In this document: positions 8,756 through 18,062 of the stretch, one piece after another
Layout: the number at the start of each line of letters is the position of its first letter
Numbering within the stretch: the first letter of the stretch is position 1
DNA from: BJGN01 sp041159865
Lineage (GTDB): Bacteria > Bacteroidota > Bacteroidia > Chitinophagales > Saprospiraceae
Assembly: GCA_041159865.1 (NCBI GenBank)
Contig: JBEAXK010000070.1
Coordinates: 84,329-148,328, forward strand
Length of the DNA: 64,000 nucleotides
Direction: 5' to 3'
Notes under the pieces: generated by a model
The model's database searches: none
The model's input: the letters and a program-made list of their open reading frames with translations, nothing else
Told to the model about the DNA's origin: nothing
Translations under genes and position numbers: made by a program

Positions 8756-11700
8756 ATGAAGATAATCAGACTCGTATTTCTATTCATAATTTTACCATTT
8801 CAGTACGTTTTATCACAGCGTGTTGATACCTTACCAAATGATCCAATCGCCTTTTGGGAAACGATAAAAAAAAATGTGGGTGCACTAAATAATAAGGATC
8901 TTACAGAAAAATATACTCTGCTGTCTCAAAATTTACAATCCCCCACTTATACTGATAATCAAAAAAAAATAATATTTCAAACCATAAGGGTATTATGGGC
9001 CAGAAAATTACCCTTTCTTCCATACATCAATAATTATCTCGATTTTGTTGAATTATTGAAGTTAAAAGCGCATAATGAAGATGGATTCATATCCTGGCAT
9101 AAAACTTTTCTCTCCCTACTAGACCTTCCGGATAGATATACTCCGTTTAAAATAAATGATTTTCTCTCTATTTCGAAATTATTTTTCGATCAGCAGCAAA
9201 TTTCAAATGGTGGTGGCGCCAATTGGATATTGAGAGGGGGAAATCCAGTGTGGTTGTGGGAAAATCAGGAACCAAAGTTAGTATTTAATAAGGTTCAGCT
9301 TCTGACCAGCTATAAAACGGATACCATTCGTATCGTTGAAACATCTGGTGTTTTATTTCCATTTAAAAATCAATGGATGGGTTCAGGTGGAAAATGCGAT
9401 TGGACAAGAGTTGGTCTGGAAAAAAATATTTTTGTTCAACTTAAAAATTATGCACTCGATCTAAAATTAAATAAATTTAATGCGGATAGTGTCCAGCTAA
9501 GTTACCCAGCTTATTTTGGTAAAAATCTCATTTTGGGGAATTTCCAGGATCAAATGGTTTTTCAACCCGATTCTTCTCTTATTTCATTTCCTCGATTCAG
9601 TTCGTTAAAAGAGAACTTAGTGATAAACCAATTTGGCGAGGGAATTAAATTTATAGGTGGTTTTGCTTTAGAAGGAAAATCAATTGTTGGTTTCGGTTCG
9701 CCAGAAAATCCAGCTAAAATAACCTTAGTCAATAATAAGGCGAGAACAGCATTCGTCGGAGCTTCTGAAAAATTTATCTTGAGAAGAATCGATCAATTAA
9801 ATAGCCAGAAGGTGAAATCCACTTTGTATCTGGGTACGGATTCTATTACACATCCAGAACTGATATTTAATTACAATACAAAAACGAGAACATTGCTTCT
9901 TCGAAGAGGAGAAAAGGGAAAAGGAAGGAATCTGTTTTATAGTTCTGCTCATCAATTTTCTATTCAGGCAGAAGAATTAGTTATGCAAATTGATAACGAC
10001 TCTGTGATGATAGGACGAGAAGCACTGCCTATACTCAAGAAACCAATCGTTCGTTTTGAATCCTTAAACTTTTTTAACGAAAATGAATATGAGGCTCTAA
10101 AAGGCATTTCCACTCAAAATCCTTTAGAACTTTTATATCAGATTAGCCAGAAAAATAAAACAAATATTTTTGATGCCCGTTCTTTAGCCCCATTATTAAA
10201 TCCTAAATATTCTTTAGAAAATATAAGATCTTTACTTTATGAATGGGTTGCTGCTGGATATATAGAGTTTCAGGAAGAGAAAAATCAAATTATTGTCAAT
10301 GATAAAGTTAGATTAACCGTTGAGGCAGCTTCTGGAAAAGGAGATTTTGACCGTTTAAGAATTGATTCAAAAACAGATGGTGTTAATGCCTGGCTTACTC
10401 TAAATAATAAAAACATTCTAATTCAGGCAGTCAATTTTTTGGATTTTTCACCATTACACAGAGTGAGGTTAATTCCTTTGGAAAATAAAATAAACCTTCT
10501 GCCTGAAAGAGTTATGCGTTTTTCAGGGATTCTTAAAGCTGGGTATACCGATTTTGAAGGGACAAGGTTTGAGTATAATTACAAGCAAAACCAAATCAAA
10601 TTAGATAGTATTAAAAAATTTAGAATTTTTATCAAAGAAGCTGCTACTGATTCTTCAAAAATGCCTGCAGCCTTTTCTCTAACTTCAGAGATAGTATCCT
10701 TTGCGGGTATTTTAGCTATTGACGCACCTGAAAATAAAGGGGGTAGAGAAAATATTTCGTCTTTTCCTGTTTTAAACAGTAGAACAGGTGGTACCATTTA
10801 TTATGATGGTGATTTTTCAAAAGATACAACACTCAGAAGAGATTCTTTCTATTTTGCATTGGCTCCATTTATTTTTCCTGGATTAGATAAATTTCAAGAA
10901 AGTCAGGTTCAGTTTAAAGGAAAATTATTTTCACATGATATTTTTCCTGTTTTTCAAGAAACAGTGAAAATAAGATCTTTTGATTTTTCATTAGGTTTTA
11001 TTCACAAAACACCTAAAGAGGGCTACTCAGCCTACAAAAATAAAGGTAAATTTATAGGAGAACTGGATTTAAGTAATAGAGGATTTCAAGGAAAAGGTCG
11101 CTTAGATTATCTGGGTGCGGTTATTAATGCAGAGGATTTTATTTTTCAACCATTAAAAGTATCTGCAAGTGCTAAAAACTTTTATCTCGAGGAAGAATTA
11201 AAACCCTTGGAAATTCCTAAAGTTATTGGAAAGGAGGTTACAGTTACCTGGAAACCTTACCATGATAGTTTATACCTTGCTTCTGGCTCTCAGTCCTTTA
11301 AGTTGTTTAAAACAAGTTCTTACTTTTTTGATGGTAATTTAATTTTGACACCAAATGGAGTGGGGGGTAATGGTTTATTAAACTGGCCTCAAGCATCACT
11401 TAAAGCTGAAAAGCTTGGTTTTGGTGCAAATACTACCCAAAGTGATACCGCCTGGCTCAGAATAAAAGGTAAAACGGAAGAAGAAATTCTATTAGAAGCG
11501 CTCAACGTTAAGGCAAAGCTTGATTTTGAAAAAGGGTTTGGAACCTTTGATGGAAACGATAATAAACTTTTGACAAATCTTCCTTTTAATCAATATACAA
11601 CAACATTGCTCGATTTTGATTGGAAAATAAAAGATCAAATGGTCTATTTTAGATCAGACACAGCATCTATAGGGGTCTTTTCTTCCAAAGTGCCCAATCA

Positions 11701-13267
11701 GGATTCTCTACGTTTTAAAGGTAAAGGAGCCAGATATAATCTTAAAGATTTTAATCTCGAGGTGGAAGGAGTAGATTTTATCCATGCAGCGGATGCTAAA
11801 ATTATTCCAGATAAAGGTAAGCTGAATGTACGTGCGAACGGTTTGATGGATTCGTTTCTTAATGCCATTATAATTTGTGATACCATAAATCAAAATCATA
11901 AAATAACAAAAGCCAATGTTCTGGTTAAAGGAAGAAAAGATTATATTGCTTCAGGCTTTTATGAGTATAATATTCCTGGTAAAAATCAGGAAATTGCCTT
12001 TTCCTCCATCATAGGTCAGAGAGTAGGGAAGGGTTTGATGTCCCAAAAGGCAACAGCAACAAGAGCTCAAGGTGAAATTGATGCATTGGATGATTTTCGA
12101 ATTGATACAAAAACAAGTTTTTATGGAAAAATAGGTTTAGCTTCCGAAGATGTAAATCTTTCCTTTGATGGTTTTGCCAGGCTTGAATCTTCAGCTATTG
12201 AAAATAATAATTGGTTCAGATTAAATACAAAGGCGGATAAAAAAAATCTGGTTATTGAAGCAAACAGACCCAAAGATCCAGAAGGTCTGTTCTTAGAAAC
12301 TGGCTTCTTTTTAAGTGCTGAAAATTCAACTATTTATCCCCGGTTCTTGCAACCTCTCCAAATAAGGAAGGATAGACCTATTTTTCCGGCAAATGGTTTT
12401 ATTAGGTATGAAAGATTGAAAGATCAGTTTCTTTTTGGTGATTCTACCTGTGTTTCAAATGGTATTTGTACTGAAAATTTATTGATTCTAGATGACAAAT
12501 CGGCCAGAATTACAGCAGAAGGTAATTTTTTACTTGCGTCTGGTTTAAAAATGGCTGAGGTTAAAGCCACTGGTATATTGAAAACCACTATTCCTCCTTC
12601 ACAGGAAATGGCTGATACTGGGGAAGTACAAAAAATGATCCTTGATCTGGATTTAATCCTTGGATTGAATCTAAGAATTCCTGAAAAGTTTTTAAGAATT
12701 ATGGAAAATGAATTTGCCAGTGCAGCCTTTGGTTCAGAACCTGTTGCATATCTCTCTGATCTTGATTATTATAATAGAATGCTTACCAGAGTTTTAGGAA
12801 ATTCAGAAGAAACTAAAGAAGTTCTATCTCAATTAAGTTCAGGTCTGTTTGAAATTCCGGCAAAATTAAATCCATATTCTTTCCTTTTTGGTAACGTAAA
12901 ATTAAAATGGGATTCCGAATATCAGGCATTTATAAACGCAAATACTAATGTTGGTTTGATTAGCATAGGTGGAAAGCCTGTAAGTAAAAAGATTAATACT
13001 TTTATTGAAATTAAAATGCCAGCAAATAATGATGATAGAATTTATGTCTATTTGAAACTTCCCAATGATATTTATTATTATTTCGGATTAAGAAAAGGAT
13101 TTCTTGAAATAAATTCCAATGATTCCAGATTTCAGGATGAATTAATAAAAACAAAAAAGACAGATCTACTCTTAAAGATGGCTAATGGGGAAGTTCTTGA
13201 AATTCAACCAGTAGAATCAAACAGAGCTCAAATGTTTATGAGAAGGGCAATGTCAGCAGGAAAATAA
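8756..13267 (+). CDS. Large exported protein of unknown function
   Basis: I do not recognise a family. From the ATG at 8756 the protein has 1503 residues; a TTG nine bases upstream is also open, but the ATG gives a clean signal peptide (MKIIRLVF..., cleavage near VLSQ, about residue 21). The rest is mostly hydrophilic with many beta-strand-like alternations and few cysteines. A stretch GGGANWILRGGNPVWLWE near residue 150 and long segments rich in Phe, Lys and Asp suggest a repetitive beta structure. There is no gliding C-terminal domain, no lipobox and no obvious enzyme motif. It follows prmA closely and abuts the next gene tail to tail with no gap. Periplasmic or outer-membrane location is an inference. 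Confidence 0.75.
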   Translation: MKIIRLVFLFIILPFQYVLSQRVDTLPNDPIAFWETIKKNVGALNNKDLTEKYTLLSQNLQSPTYTDNQKKIIFQTIRVLWARKLPFLPYINNYLDFVELLKLKAHNEDGFISWHKTFLSLLDLPDRYTPFKINDFLSISKLFFDQQQISNGGGANWILRGGNPVWLWENQEPKLVFNKVQLLTSYKTDTIRIVETSGVLFPFKNQWMGSGGKCDWTRVGLEKNIFVQLKNYALDLKLNKFNADSVQLSYPAYFGKNLILGNFQDQMVFQPDSSLISFPRFSSLKENLVINQFGEGIKFIGGFALEGKSIVGFGSPENPAKITLVNNKARTAFVGASEKFILRRIDQLNSQKVKSTLYLGTDSITHPELIFNYNTKTRTLLLRRGEKGKGRNLFYSSAHQFSIQAEELVMQIDNDSVMIGREALPILKKPIVRFESLNFFNENEYEALKGISTQNPLELLYQISQKNKTNIFDARSLAPLLNPKYSLENIRSLLYEWVAAGYIEFQEEKNQIIVNDKVRLTVEAASGKGDFDRLRIDSKTDGVNAWLTLNNKNILIQAVNFLDFSPLHRVRLIPLENKINLLPERVMRFSGILKAGYTDFEGTRFEYNYKQNQIKLDSIKKFRIFIKEAATDSSKMPAAFSLTSEIVSFAGILAIDAPENKGGRENISSFPVLNSRTGGTIYYDGDFSKDTTLRRDSFYFALAPFIFPGLDKFQESQVQFKGKLFSHDIFPVFQETVKIRSFDFSLGFIHKTPKEGYSAYKNKGKFIGELDLSNRGFQGKGRLDYLGAVINAEDFIFQPLKVSASAKNFYLEEELKPLEIPKVIGKEVTVTWKPYHDSLYLASGSQSFKLFKTSSYFFDGNLILTPNGVGGNGLLNWPQASLKAEKLGFGANTTQSDTAWLRIKGKTEEEILLEALNVKAKLDFEKGFGTFDGNDNKLLTNLPFNQYTTTLLDFDWKIKDQMVYFRSDTASIGVFSSKVPNQDSLRFKGKGARYNLKDFNLEVEGVDFIHAADAKIIPDKGKLNVRANGLMDSFLNAIIICDTINQNHKITKANVLVKGRKDYIASGFYEYNIPGKNQEIAFSSIIGQRVGKGLMSQKATATRAQGEIDALDDFRIDTKTSFYGKIGLASEDVNLSFDGFARLESSAIENNNWFRLNTKADKKNLVIEANRPKDPEGLFLETGFFLSAENSTIYPRFLQPLQIRKDRPIFPANGFIRYERLKDQFLFGDSTCVSNGICTENLLILDDKSARITAEGNFLLASGLKMAEVKATGILKTTIPPSQEMADTGEVQKMILDLDLILGLNLRIPEKFLRIMENEFASAAFGSEPVAYLSDLDYYNRMLTRVLGNSEETKEVLSQLSSGLFEIPAKLNPYSFLFGNVKLKWDSEYQAFINANTNVGLISIGGKPVSKKINTFIEIKMPANNDDRIYVYLKLPNDIYYYFGLRKGFLEINSNDSRFQDELIKTKKTDLLLKMANGEVLEIQPVESNRAQMFMRRAMSAGK

Positions 13268-14470
13268 TTAATCGGCCAGACTTTGTTCAAAATCCTTAAT
13301 TAAATCCATTGAGGATTCAATACCTGCAGAAATTCTGATCAGGCCTTCACTTATTCCATATTTTTCACGAACCAAGGAAGAAACATTCCGATGGGACATG
13401 GTGTATGGATGCATGATTAAGGTATTTACATCGCCCAGCGTTGGTGCAAGGGTAGCTAGTTTAAGTTTATCAATACATTTTTTTGCCTGTTCTAGACCTC
13501 CTTTTAGTTCAAAAGATAGCATACCACCAAAATAATTCATTTGTTTTTTTGCTATTTCATGGGTATCATGGTTTTTAAGTCCAGGATAATATACTTTGTT
13601 TACGGCAGGATGATTCCTTAGGTATAAGGAGAGCTCCATGGCATTAAAAGACTGCTTTTCTATCCTAAGGGCAAGAGTTTTTAAGCCATTATGTAACAAC
13701 CAGGCATCCCAAGGATTTGCATTACATCCCATTAGTTTTACAGTTTGCCGCACACGTTGCATGGACGCTATATTTTTACCTATAATGCAGCCTGAAATCG
13801 CATTTCCATGCCCATTCAAGTATTTCGTGGTGGAATGAACTACATAATCAATCCCCCATTGGAGAGGTTGTTGTATGATAGGGGTACAAAAAGTATTATC
13901 TATGACCGTGTATTGATGATATTTTTTTGCGAGTGACACTAATTTTTCTAAATCTACACAGTTTAAAATAGGATTTGTGGGTGATTCCAGATAAATTAAT
14001 CGAATGGATGAATCATTGGAAAGAATATGCTCAACTTCATCTAAATGATTTAAGTCGGCGGTGATAAATGATATCTGATGAGGTTCAAGTATTTGTTTAA
14101 AAAAATCGGTCGTTCCACCATAAATATCTCCCTGTGTTAATAATTTATCACCAGGTTTTAAAAGAGCTAATAAAACGGCAGAAATGGCAGCCATGCCAGA
14201 ACTAACTAACTGGCAGTTAGCTTTTTCTAACAATCCATAACTTTCAAGTGATGCCAATTTATCTGCCACAGCATCACAGGTGGGATTACCAAAACGGCCA
14301 TATAAATAGCCGCTTTCAGTTCCAGAAAATATATCAATTCCTTGTTGTAGGTTATCAAAAACAAAGGAAGAAGTAGCGTAAATGGGTAAAGTATGTGAAG
14401 ACGTTCCCATTGGATCAACCGTTTCTTGTACACATAAGGTTGCGGGTGAAAAATTTGTGTTTTCCTGCAT
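13268..14470 (-). CDS. Trans-sulfuration family PLP enzyme (cystathionine synthase/lyase or methionine lyase type)
   Basis: This 400-residue fold I PLP enzyme belongs to the cystathionine gamma-synthase / gamma-lyase / methionine gamma-lyase / O-acylhomoserine sulfhydrylase family. Visible motifs are YGRFGNPT (about 57-64), YGGT (117-120), the substrate-side ESPTNP (162-167), the Asp of IDNTF that contacts the pyridine nitrogen, and the PLP lysine Lys216 in STTKYLNGHGN. The exact substrate cannot be decided by eye. Its stop codon begins one base after the stop of the large exported protein on the other strand. A GGCT-like gene starts one base upstream of it on the same strand, so they are probably one transcript. 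Confidence 0.9.
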   Translation of the reverse strand: MQENTNFSPATLCVQETVDPMGTSSHTLPIYATSSFVFDNLQQGIDIFSGTESGYLYGRFGNPTCDAVADKLASLESYGLLEKANCQLVSSGMAAISAVLLALLKPGDKLLTQGDIYGGTTDFFKQILEPHQISFITADLNHLDEVEHILSNDSSIRLIYLESPTNPILNCVDLEKLVSLAKKYHQYTVIDNTFCTPIIQQPLQWGIDYVVHSTTKYLNGHGNAISGCIIGKNIASMQRVRQTVKLMGCNANPWDAWLLHNGLKTLALRIEKQSFNAMELSLYLRNHPAVNKVYYPGLKNHDTHEIAKKQMNYFGGMLSFELKGGLEQAKKCIDKLKLATLAPTLGDVNTLIMHPYTMSHRNVSSLVREKYGISEGLIRISAGIESSMDLIKDFEQSLAD

Positions 14471-14471
14471 T

Positions 14472-14873
14472 TTATTTGTTTTTCACATAAGAAATATATT
14501 GACCTGAAGGAATCAATTTTAAATTTGAAATGTCTTTACAATAAAGATAAACGTTAGCCTCTAATTCATGCTCTCCCGTAAAAACTTTTACGATGGAACG
14601 AATATATTCATTTTCCTCAGGATGGGTGCTATTTATTCCTTCATATTCATCGAGTATTTGGAAAGATGATTCTGGGTGATGAAGTTGATAAATATTTCCG
14701 TAAACTTTATTTTCAAATGTTTTATCTAATATTATGCCCGGATAATCACCTATATCATAAAGTTTTGCATATACAAATCCTTGTCCTATAAAGTCTGCTT
14801 CGTTTTCAAAAAGGTTCGAAATGGATAGATTATATTCTGGCAATAAAGTTCCATAAACGAATATTAGGGACAT
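14472..14873 (-). CDS. Gamma-glutamylcyclotransferase-like (AIG2 fold) protein
   Basis: This 133-residue protein has the BtrG/AIG2/GGCT fold: VYGTLLPEY at residues 6-14 (the YGxL substrate loop), GQGFVYAKLYDIGDYPGI, then GNIYQL and LDEYEGI, whose Glu fits the catalytic acid. Relatives release 5-oxoproline from gamma-glutamyl amino acids or amines. It lies directly upstream of the trans-sulfuration enzyme, with a single base between the genes; a link to sulfur or glutathione-type metabolism is suggestive only. Confidence 0.82.
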   Translation of the reverse strand: MSLIFVYGTLLPEYNLSISNLFENEADFIGQGFVYAKLYDIGDYPGIILDKTFENKVYGNIYQLHHPESSFQILDEYEGINSTHPEENEYIRSIVKVFTGEHELEANVYLYCKDISNLKLIPSGQYISYVKNK

Positions 14874-14890
14874 GTTTGCGGGGTTTTAAA

Positions 14891-14898
14891 TACCTTTG
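14891..14898 (+). promoter_or_regulatory. -7 promoter element of the SpoU methyltransferase gene
   Basis: TACCTTTG is a perfect TAnnTTTG box 30 bases before the ATG at 14929. It overlaps an open TTG at 14896, so that TTG cannot be the start of a transcript made here; the ATG at 14929 is preferred. Confidence 0.5.
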
Positions 14899-14928
14899 CA
14901 ATATATTTTAAATTTCAGGAATCTTACT

Positions 14929-15462
14929 ATGTTAATCAGAAAGAAATCGACCTCTTATTTGGAAAATCATCCTTTTATTTTGGATGAAAACAGAAAAAAA
15001 ATACCTGTTTGCATTTGGCTGGATAATGTTAGGAGCGCTTTAAATGTTGGATCTGCCTTTCGAACTGCAGATGCTTTAGGAATTGAAAAGTTATATCTGT
15101 CTGGTTTTACGCAACAACCTCCCCACAAGGAAATATTGAAAACAGCCTTGGGTTCAACACAAACGGTTACCTGGGAGTATATTTCCGATGAAAATATGTT
15201 TTTAAAGGATTTAAAAGATCAAAACTGGCAAATTTTAGTAGCTGAACAAGTAGAAGGTAGTATTTGGTTACAAGATTTTGATTTTTCAAAAGATGAAAAA
15301 TATGTTATTATCTTTGGGAATGAGGTCGACGGCGTCCAACCTTTGTTTTTGCCATTTGCCAATGCAGCGGTTGAAATTCCACAGGTTGGTTCAAAGCATA
15401 GTTTAAATGTTTCTGTTTCAATGGGTATGATTCTATGGGAGGCTTTCAGAAAATTGCTTTAA
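14929..15462 (+). CDS. SpoU/TrmH-family RNA 2'-O-methyltransferase
   Basis: The 177-residue protein is a minimal SPOUT methyltransferase with a knotted SAM site and no extra N-terminal domain. Motif 1 is DNVRSALNVGSAFRTADALG (about 32-51, with the catalytic Asn and Arg), motif 2 is IIFGNEVDGV, and motif 3 is SLNVSVSMGMILWEA near the end. The substrate may be tRNA position 18 or an rRNA site and cannot be told from sequence. The start is the ATG at 14929, supported by the -7 box just upstream. The dipeptide epimerase gene follows after 16 bases. Confidence 0.88.
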   Translation: MLIRKKSTSYLENHPFILDENRKKIPVCIWLDNVRSALNVGSAFRTADALGIEKLYLSGFTQQPPHKEILKTALGSTQTVTWEYISDENMFLKDLKDQNWQILVAEQVEGSIWLQDFDFSKDEKYVIIFGNEVDGVQPLFLPFANAAVEIPQVGSKHSLNVSVSMGMILWEAFRKLL

Positions 15463-15478
15463 TTTTAATACGAACATA

Positions 15479-16546
15479 ATGAGAATTAATCAGGTTGAAG
15501 TTGTTAGGAAAAATTTAAAACTGCAAAAACCTTATGCTATTGCAGGCCGAATCATAGCTGATGTTGAAAATATCTGCTTAACCATTCAACTTGAAAATGG
15601 AATAACGGGCTTTGGTGCAGCTAATCCTGCTCCTGAAGTGGTGGGTGAATCTCCCCTCGAAGCAGAGGAGGTTTTAATTAATCTGGTTTTGCCAAAGGTG
15701 AAAGGTAGAGATATCAGAGGTTTTCTAGGCTTGATCAGAGAAATTCATAACCTAATACCACATAATCCCGGAGCTTTGGCTGCCCTTGATATCGCTTTAC
15801 ATGATGCCTATGGGAAATGGGCTCAGATACCCGTAGTTGACCTGTATGGAAAATATTTTAAGGAGTTGCCTACATCTGTAACCATAGGAATTATGGGTGT
15901 TGAAGACACAATGAAAGCAGCATTCGATTATTATCAGCAAGATTTTAATGTTTTTAAGGTAAAAACAGGCGATGATGTCTCCCTGGATGTCCAAAGAATT
16001 ATTTCATTAAGGGAAGAATTTAAGGATAAAATTGTGCTCAGAGTTGATGCGAATCAAGGATATTCTCCGGTCGATCTTACTTATTTTTTAAAAGAAACGT
16101 TCTCTTTAGATATTGAATTAATCGAACAACCTTTCAAATCAGGACTTGAAGGGGAACTTCTAAAATATCCCGAACAGGTTAGAAGAACCTTCTGTGCAGA
16201 CGAATCATTGAAATCGGCTAAATCGGTATTTCCCTGGCTCATAGATAAACCCTATGGTATTTTCAATATTAAATTGATGAAATGTGGCGGTATATTAAAT
16301 GCTATGGATATAGGAAGAATTGCTGAACTTGCTGAAGTTGAGTTGTTTTGGGGTTGCAATGATGAAAGTTGCATTAGTATAACAGCAGCTTTACATGCTG
16401 CCTTTGCTAATAAAAATACCCGCTATATTGATTTAGATGGCAGCTTTGATCTTGGGGAAGACTTTGTGAAAGGTGGTTTCTATCTGAAAAATGGCAAGAT
16501 GGGAATTTTTGAAGATAGGTTTGGTCTTGGTTTTGAAACCATTTAA
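15479..16546 (+). CDS. Dipeptide (L-Ala-D/L-Glu) epimerase, enolase superfamily
   Basis: This 355-residue enolase-superfamily enzyme of the muconate-lactonizing subgroup probably epimerizes L-Ala-D-Glu from recycled peptidoglycan, or related dipeptides. The catalytic pair is in FKVKTG (Lys160, Lys162) and Lys265 in NIKLMKCGG. Metal ligands are Asp190 (RVDANQGY), Glu216 (IEQPF) and Asp241 (ADES). The N-terminal capping domain includes GITGFGAANPAPEVVGE. Substrate choice within the family varies, so the name is a family-level call. It is probably co-transcribed with the methyltransferase upstream. Confidence 0.88.
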   Translation: MRINQVEVVRKNLKLQKPYAIAGRIIADVENICLTIQLENGITGFGAANPAPEVVGESPLEAEEVLINLVLPKVKGRDIRGFLGLIREIHNLIPHNPGALAALDIALHDAYGKWAQIPVVDLYGKYFKELPTSVTIGIMGVEDTMKAAFDYYQQDFNVFKVKTGDDVSLDVQRIISLREEFKDKIVLRVDANQGYSPVDLTYFLKETFSLDIELIEQPFKSGLEGELLKYPEQVRRTFCADESLKSAKSVFPWLIDKPYGIFNIKLMKCGGILNAMDIGRIAELAEVELFWGCNDESCISITAALHAAFANKNTRYIDLDGSFDLGEDFVKGGFYLKNGKMGIFEDRFGLGFETI

Positions 16547-16552
16547 GTGCCA

Positions 16553-16921
16553 TTACCAGGAAAATTTTCCTTCCAGTTGATCCACCTTATCAATGTCACC
16601 TAACCGGAACTTTATAGGCACTCCATTCTTTTTTTCAAGAATCACCTCAATTTTACAAAAAAATGCGCGTGGTCTTGCATTTACCCCATCAAATGGACTT
16701 GGTTTTAATTTGCTATTCGCCTTGTTCTTCAGGGAGGATATTCCTCCTGATTTGTAAAAGATCAATCCTGGGAAATTAGAAAAATAATTCGTCTGCTCCA
16801 TAAATAATTGAGGGACAGATTTATTTAAAATAGAAAGATTTGCAGGTAATTGGCCAACCAATGATTGAAAAAAGGCTAAAGAAAAGAAAAAAATAAGGAG
16901 TAAATTAACATTACGATTCAT
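16553..16921 (-). CDS. Small exported protein of unknown function
   Basis: The 122-residue product begins with a strong signal peptide (MNRNVNLLLIFFFSLAFF..., cleavage likely after residue 23, LVGQ). The mature part has no motif I recognise. The end resembles a short beta segment (PIKFRLGDIDKVD, then GKFSW). The start overlaps the end of the upstream THUMP methyltransferase gene by 11 bases, so it is probably translated from the same message. Confidence 0.7.
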   Translation of the reverse strand: MNRNVNLLLIFFFSLAFFQSLVGQLPANLSILNKSVPQLFMEQTNYFSNFPGLIFYKSGGISSLKNKANSKLKPSPFDGVNARPRAFFCKIEVILEKKNGVPIKFRLGDIDKVDQLEGKFSW

Positions 16922-18059
16922 TTTTTATTTTTTTAGTACCTGCATACATCTCAAATTTCAAAAATTTACAAGCAATATTACCATTAAAAAGGGCCAATTT
17001 CCTAGATGTTCTTAATCCTATTGCTTTAGCAGCTTCAGGATTTCCAGTAATAATCCAGGCCTGATAACCATCATAACCAGATTTTAAACGGTCGCCTAAT
17101 TTTTTGTAAAAAAGCGTTGCATCATCCAGAGACATTCTGGCATCATAAGGTGGATTGACCATTAACAAACCGGGTGGGGGAGGAGGAATACTTTTTTCAA
17201 ATGATCGCGTTTCAATTGAAATGGTATCTAAAAGTCTTGCTGCGCGCACATTTGCTTTTGCAGCTCTTGTTGCACTTTCGCGAATATCACCACCGTATAT
17301 ACCTAGAGAGAAAGGAACCTCTTTTCTTTCACTTTCGGATTTAACCTTTTCCCATAGTTCTACTTTATAATTTGGCCATCGTTGAAAACAATATCCTTCC
17401 TTTCGGAATTTGTTAGGCGCAATATTTCGGGCATAAAAAGCGGCCTCAATTAATAGGGTCCCAGAACCGCACATAGGATCGACAAAAGGACAATCTTTAT
17501 TCCATTGGCTTAATCGAACCATTCCAGCAGCTAAAACTTCATTTAAGGGAGCTTCTTCCCCTTCTTCTCTGTAACCTCTTCTATGAAGGGAAGTACCTGA
17601 TGAATCCAGAGATACGGTGAAAGTGCGATCATTATTATGAACATTTATTCTGAGATCCGGGTAATGAATATCGACGTTAGGTCTTTCCTGGAACAAGGTC
17701 CTGAATCTATCCACCACAGCATCTTTAGTTTTTAAGGCAATGTAATGAGAATGACGAAAAACTTCTCCCTGAGCAATGGCATCGACCGCTATGGAACCAT
17801 TAGAAGAAACATATTTTTCCCAGGGAATTTCATTCATACAATCATAAAGTTCCGTTTCATTTTCGGCATCAAACTTTACGATTGGGATTAATATCCTGAG
17901 GGCAGTACTGAGACATAAATTTAGACGATAAACACCTTCTAAATCAGTTTCACAGAAAACAGAACGGGTGCCTATTTCAATGTTTTCAGCTCCAGCCAAC
18001 TGAAGTTCACCAGCGAGGACTTCTTCAAGTCCCGCCAGTGTTTTCACTATTAATTTCAA
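16911..18059 (-). CDS. THUMP-domain class I RNA methyltransferase (RlmL N-terminal type)
   Basis: This 382-residue protein combines a THUMP RNA-binding region (about 45-160) with a Rossmann methyltransferase domain: DPMCGSGTLLIEAAF (about 194-208) is the SAM loop and NPPYDARM holds the N6/N2-type catalytic NPPY motif. It matches the guanine-N2 half of RlmL (23S rRNA G2445) in length. The open start is a TTG at 18059, with no nearby in-frame ATG; a GTG four codons later is the alternative. It begins 3 bases after sucC ends, so it is likely in the sucC transcript. Confidence 0.88.
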   Translation of the reverse strand: MKLIVKTLAGLEEVLAGELQLAGAENIEIGTRSVFCETDLEGVYRLNLCLSTALRILIPIVKFDAENETELYDCMNEIPWEKYVSSNGSIAVDAIAQGEVFRHSHYIALKTKDAVVDRFRTLFQERPNVDIHYPDLRINVHNNDRTFTVSLDSSGTSLHRRGYREEGEEAPLNEVLAAGMVRLSQWNKDCPFVDPMCGSGTLLIEAAFYARNIAPNKFRKEGYCFQRWPNYKVELWEKVKSESERKEVPFSLGIYGGDIRESATRAAKANVRAARLLDTISIETRSFEKSIPPPPPGLLMVNPPYDARMSLDDATLFYKKLGDRLKSGYDGYQAWIITGNPEAAKAIGLRTSRKLALFNGNIACKFLKFEMYAGTKKIKNES

Positions 18060-18062
18060 ATC

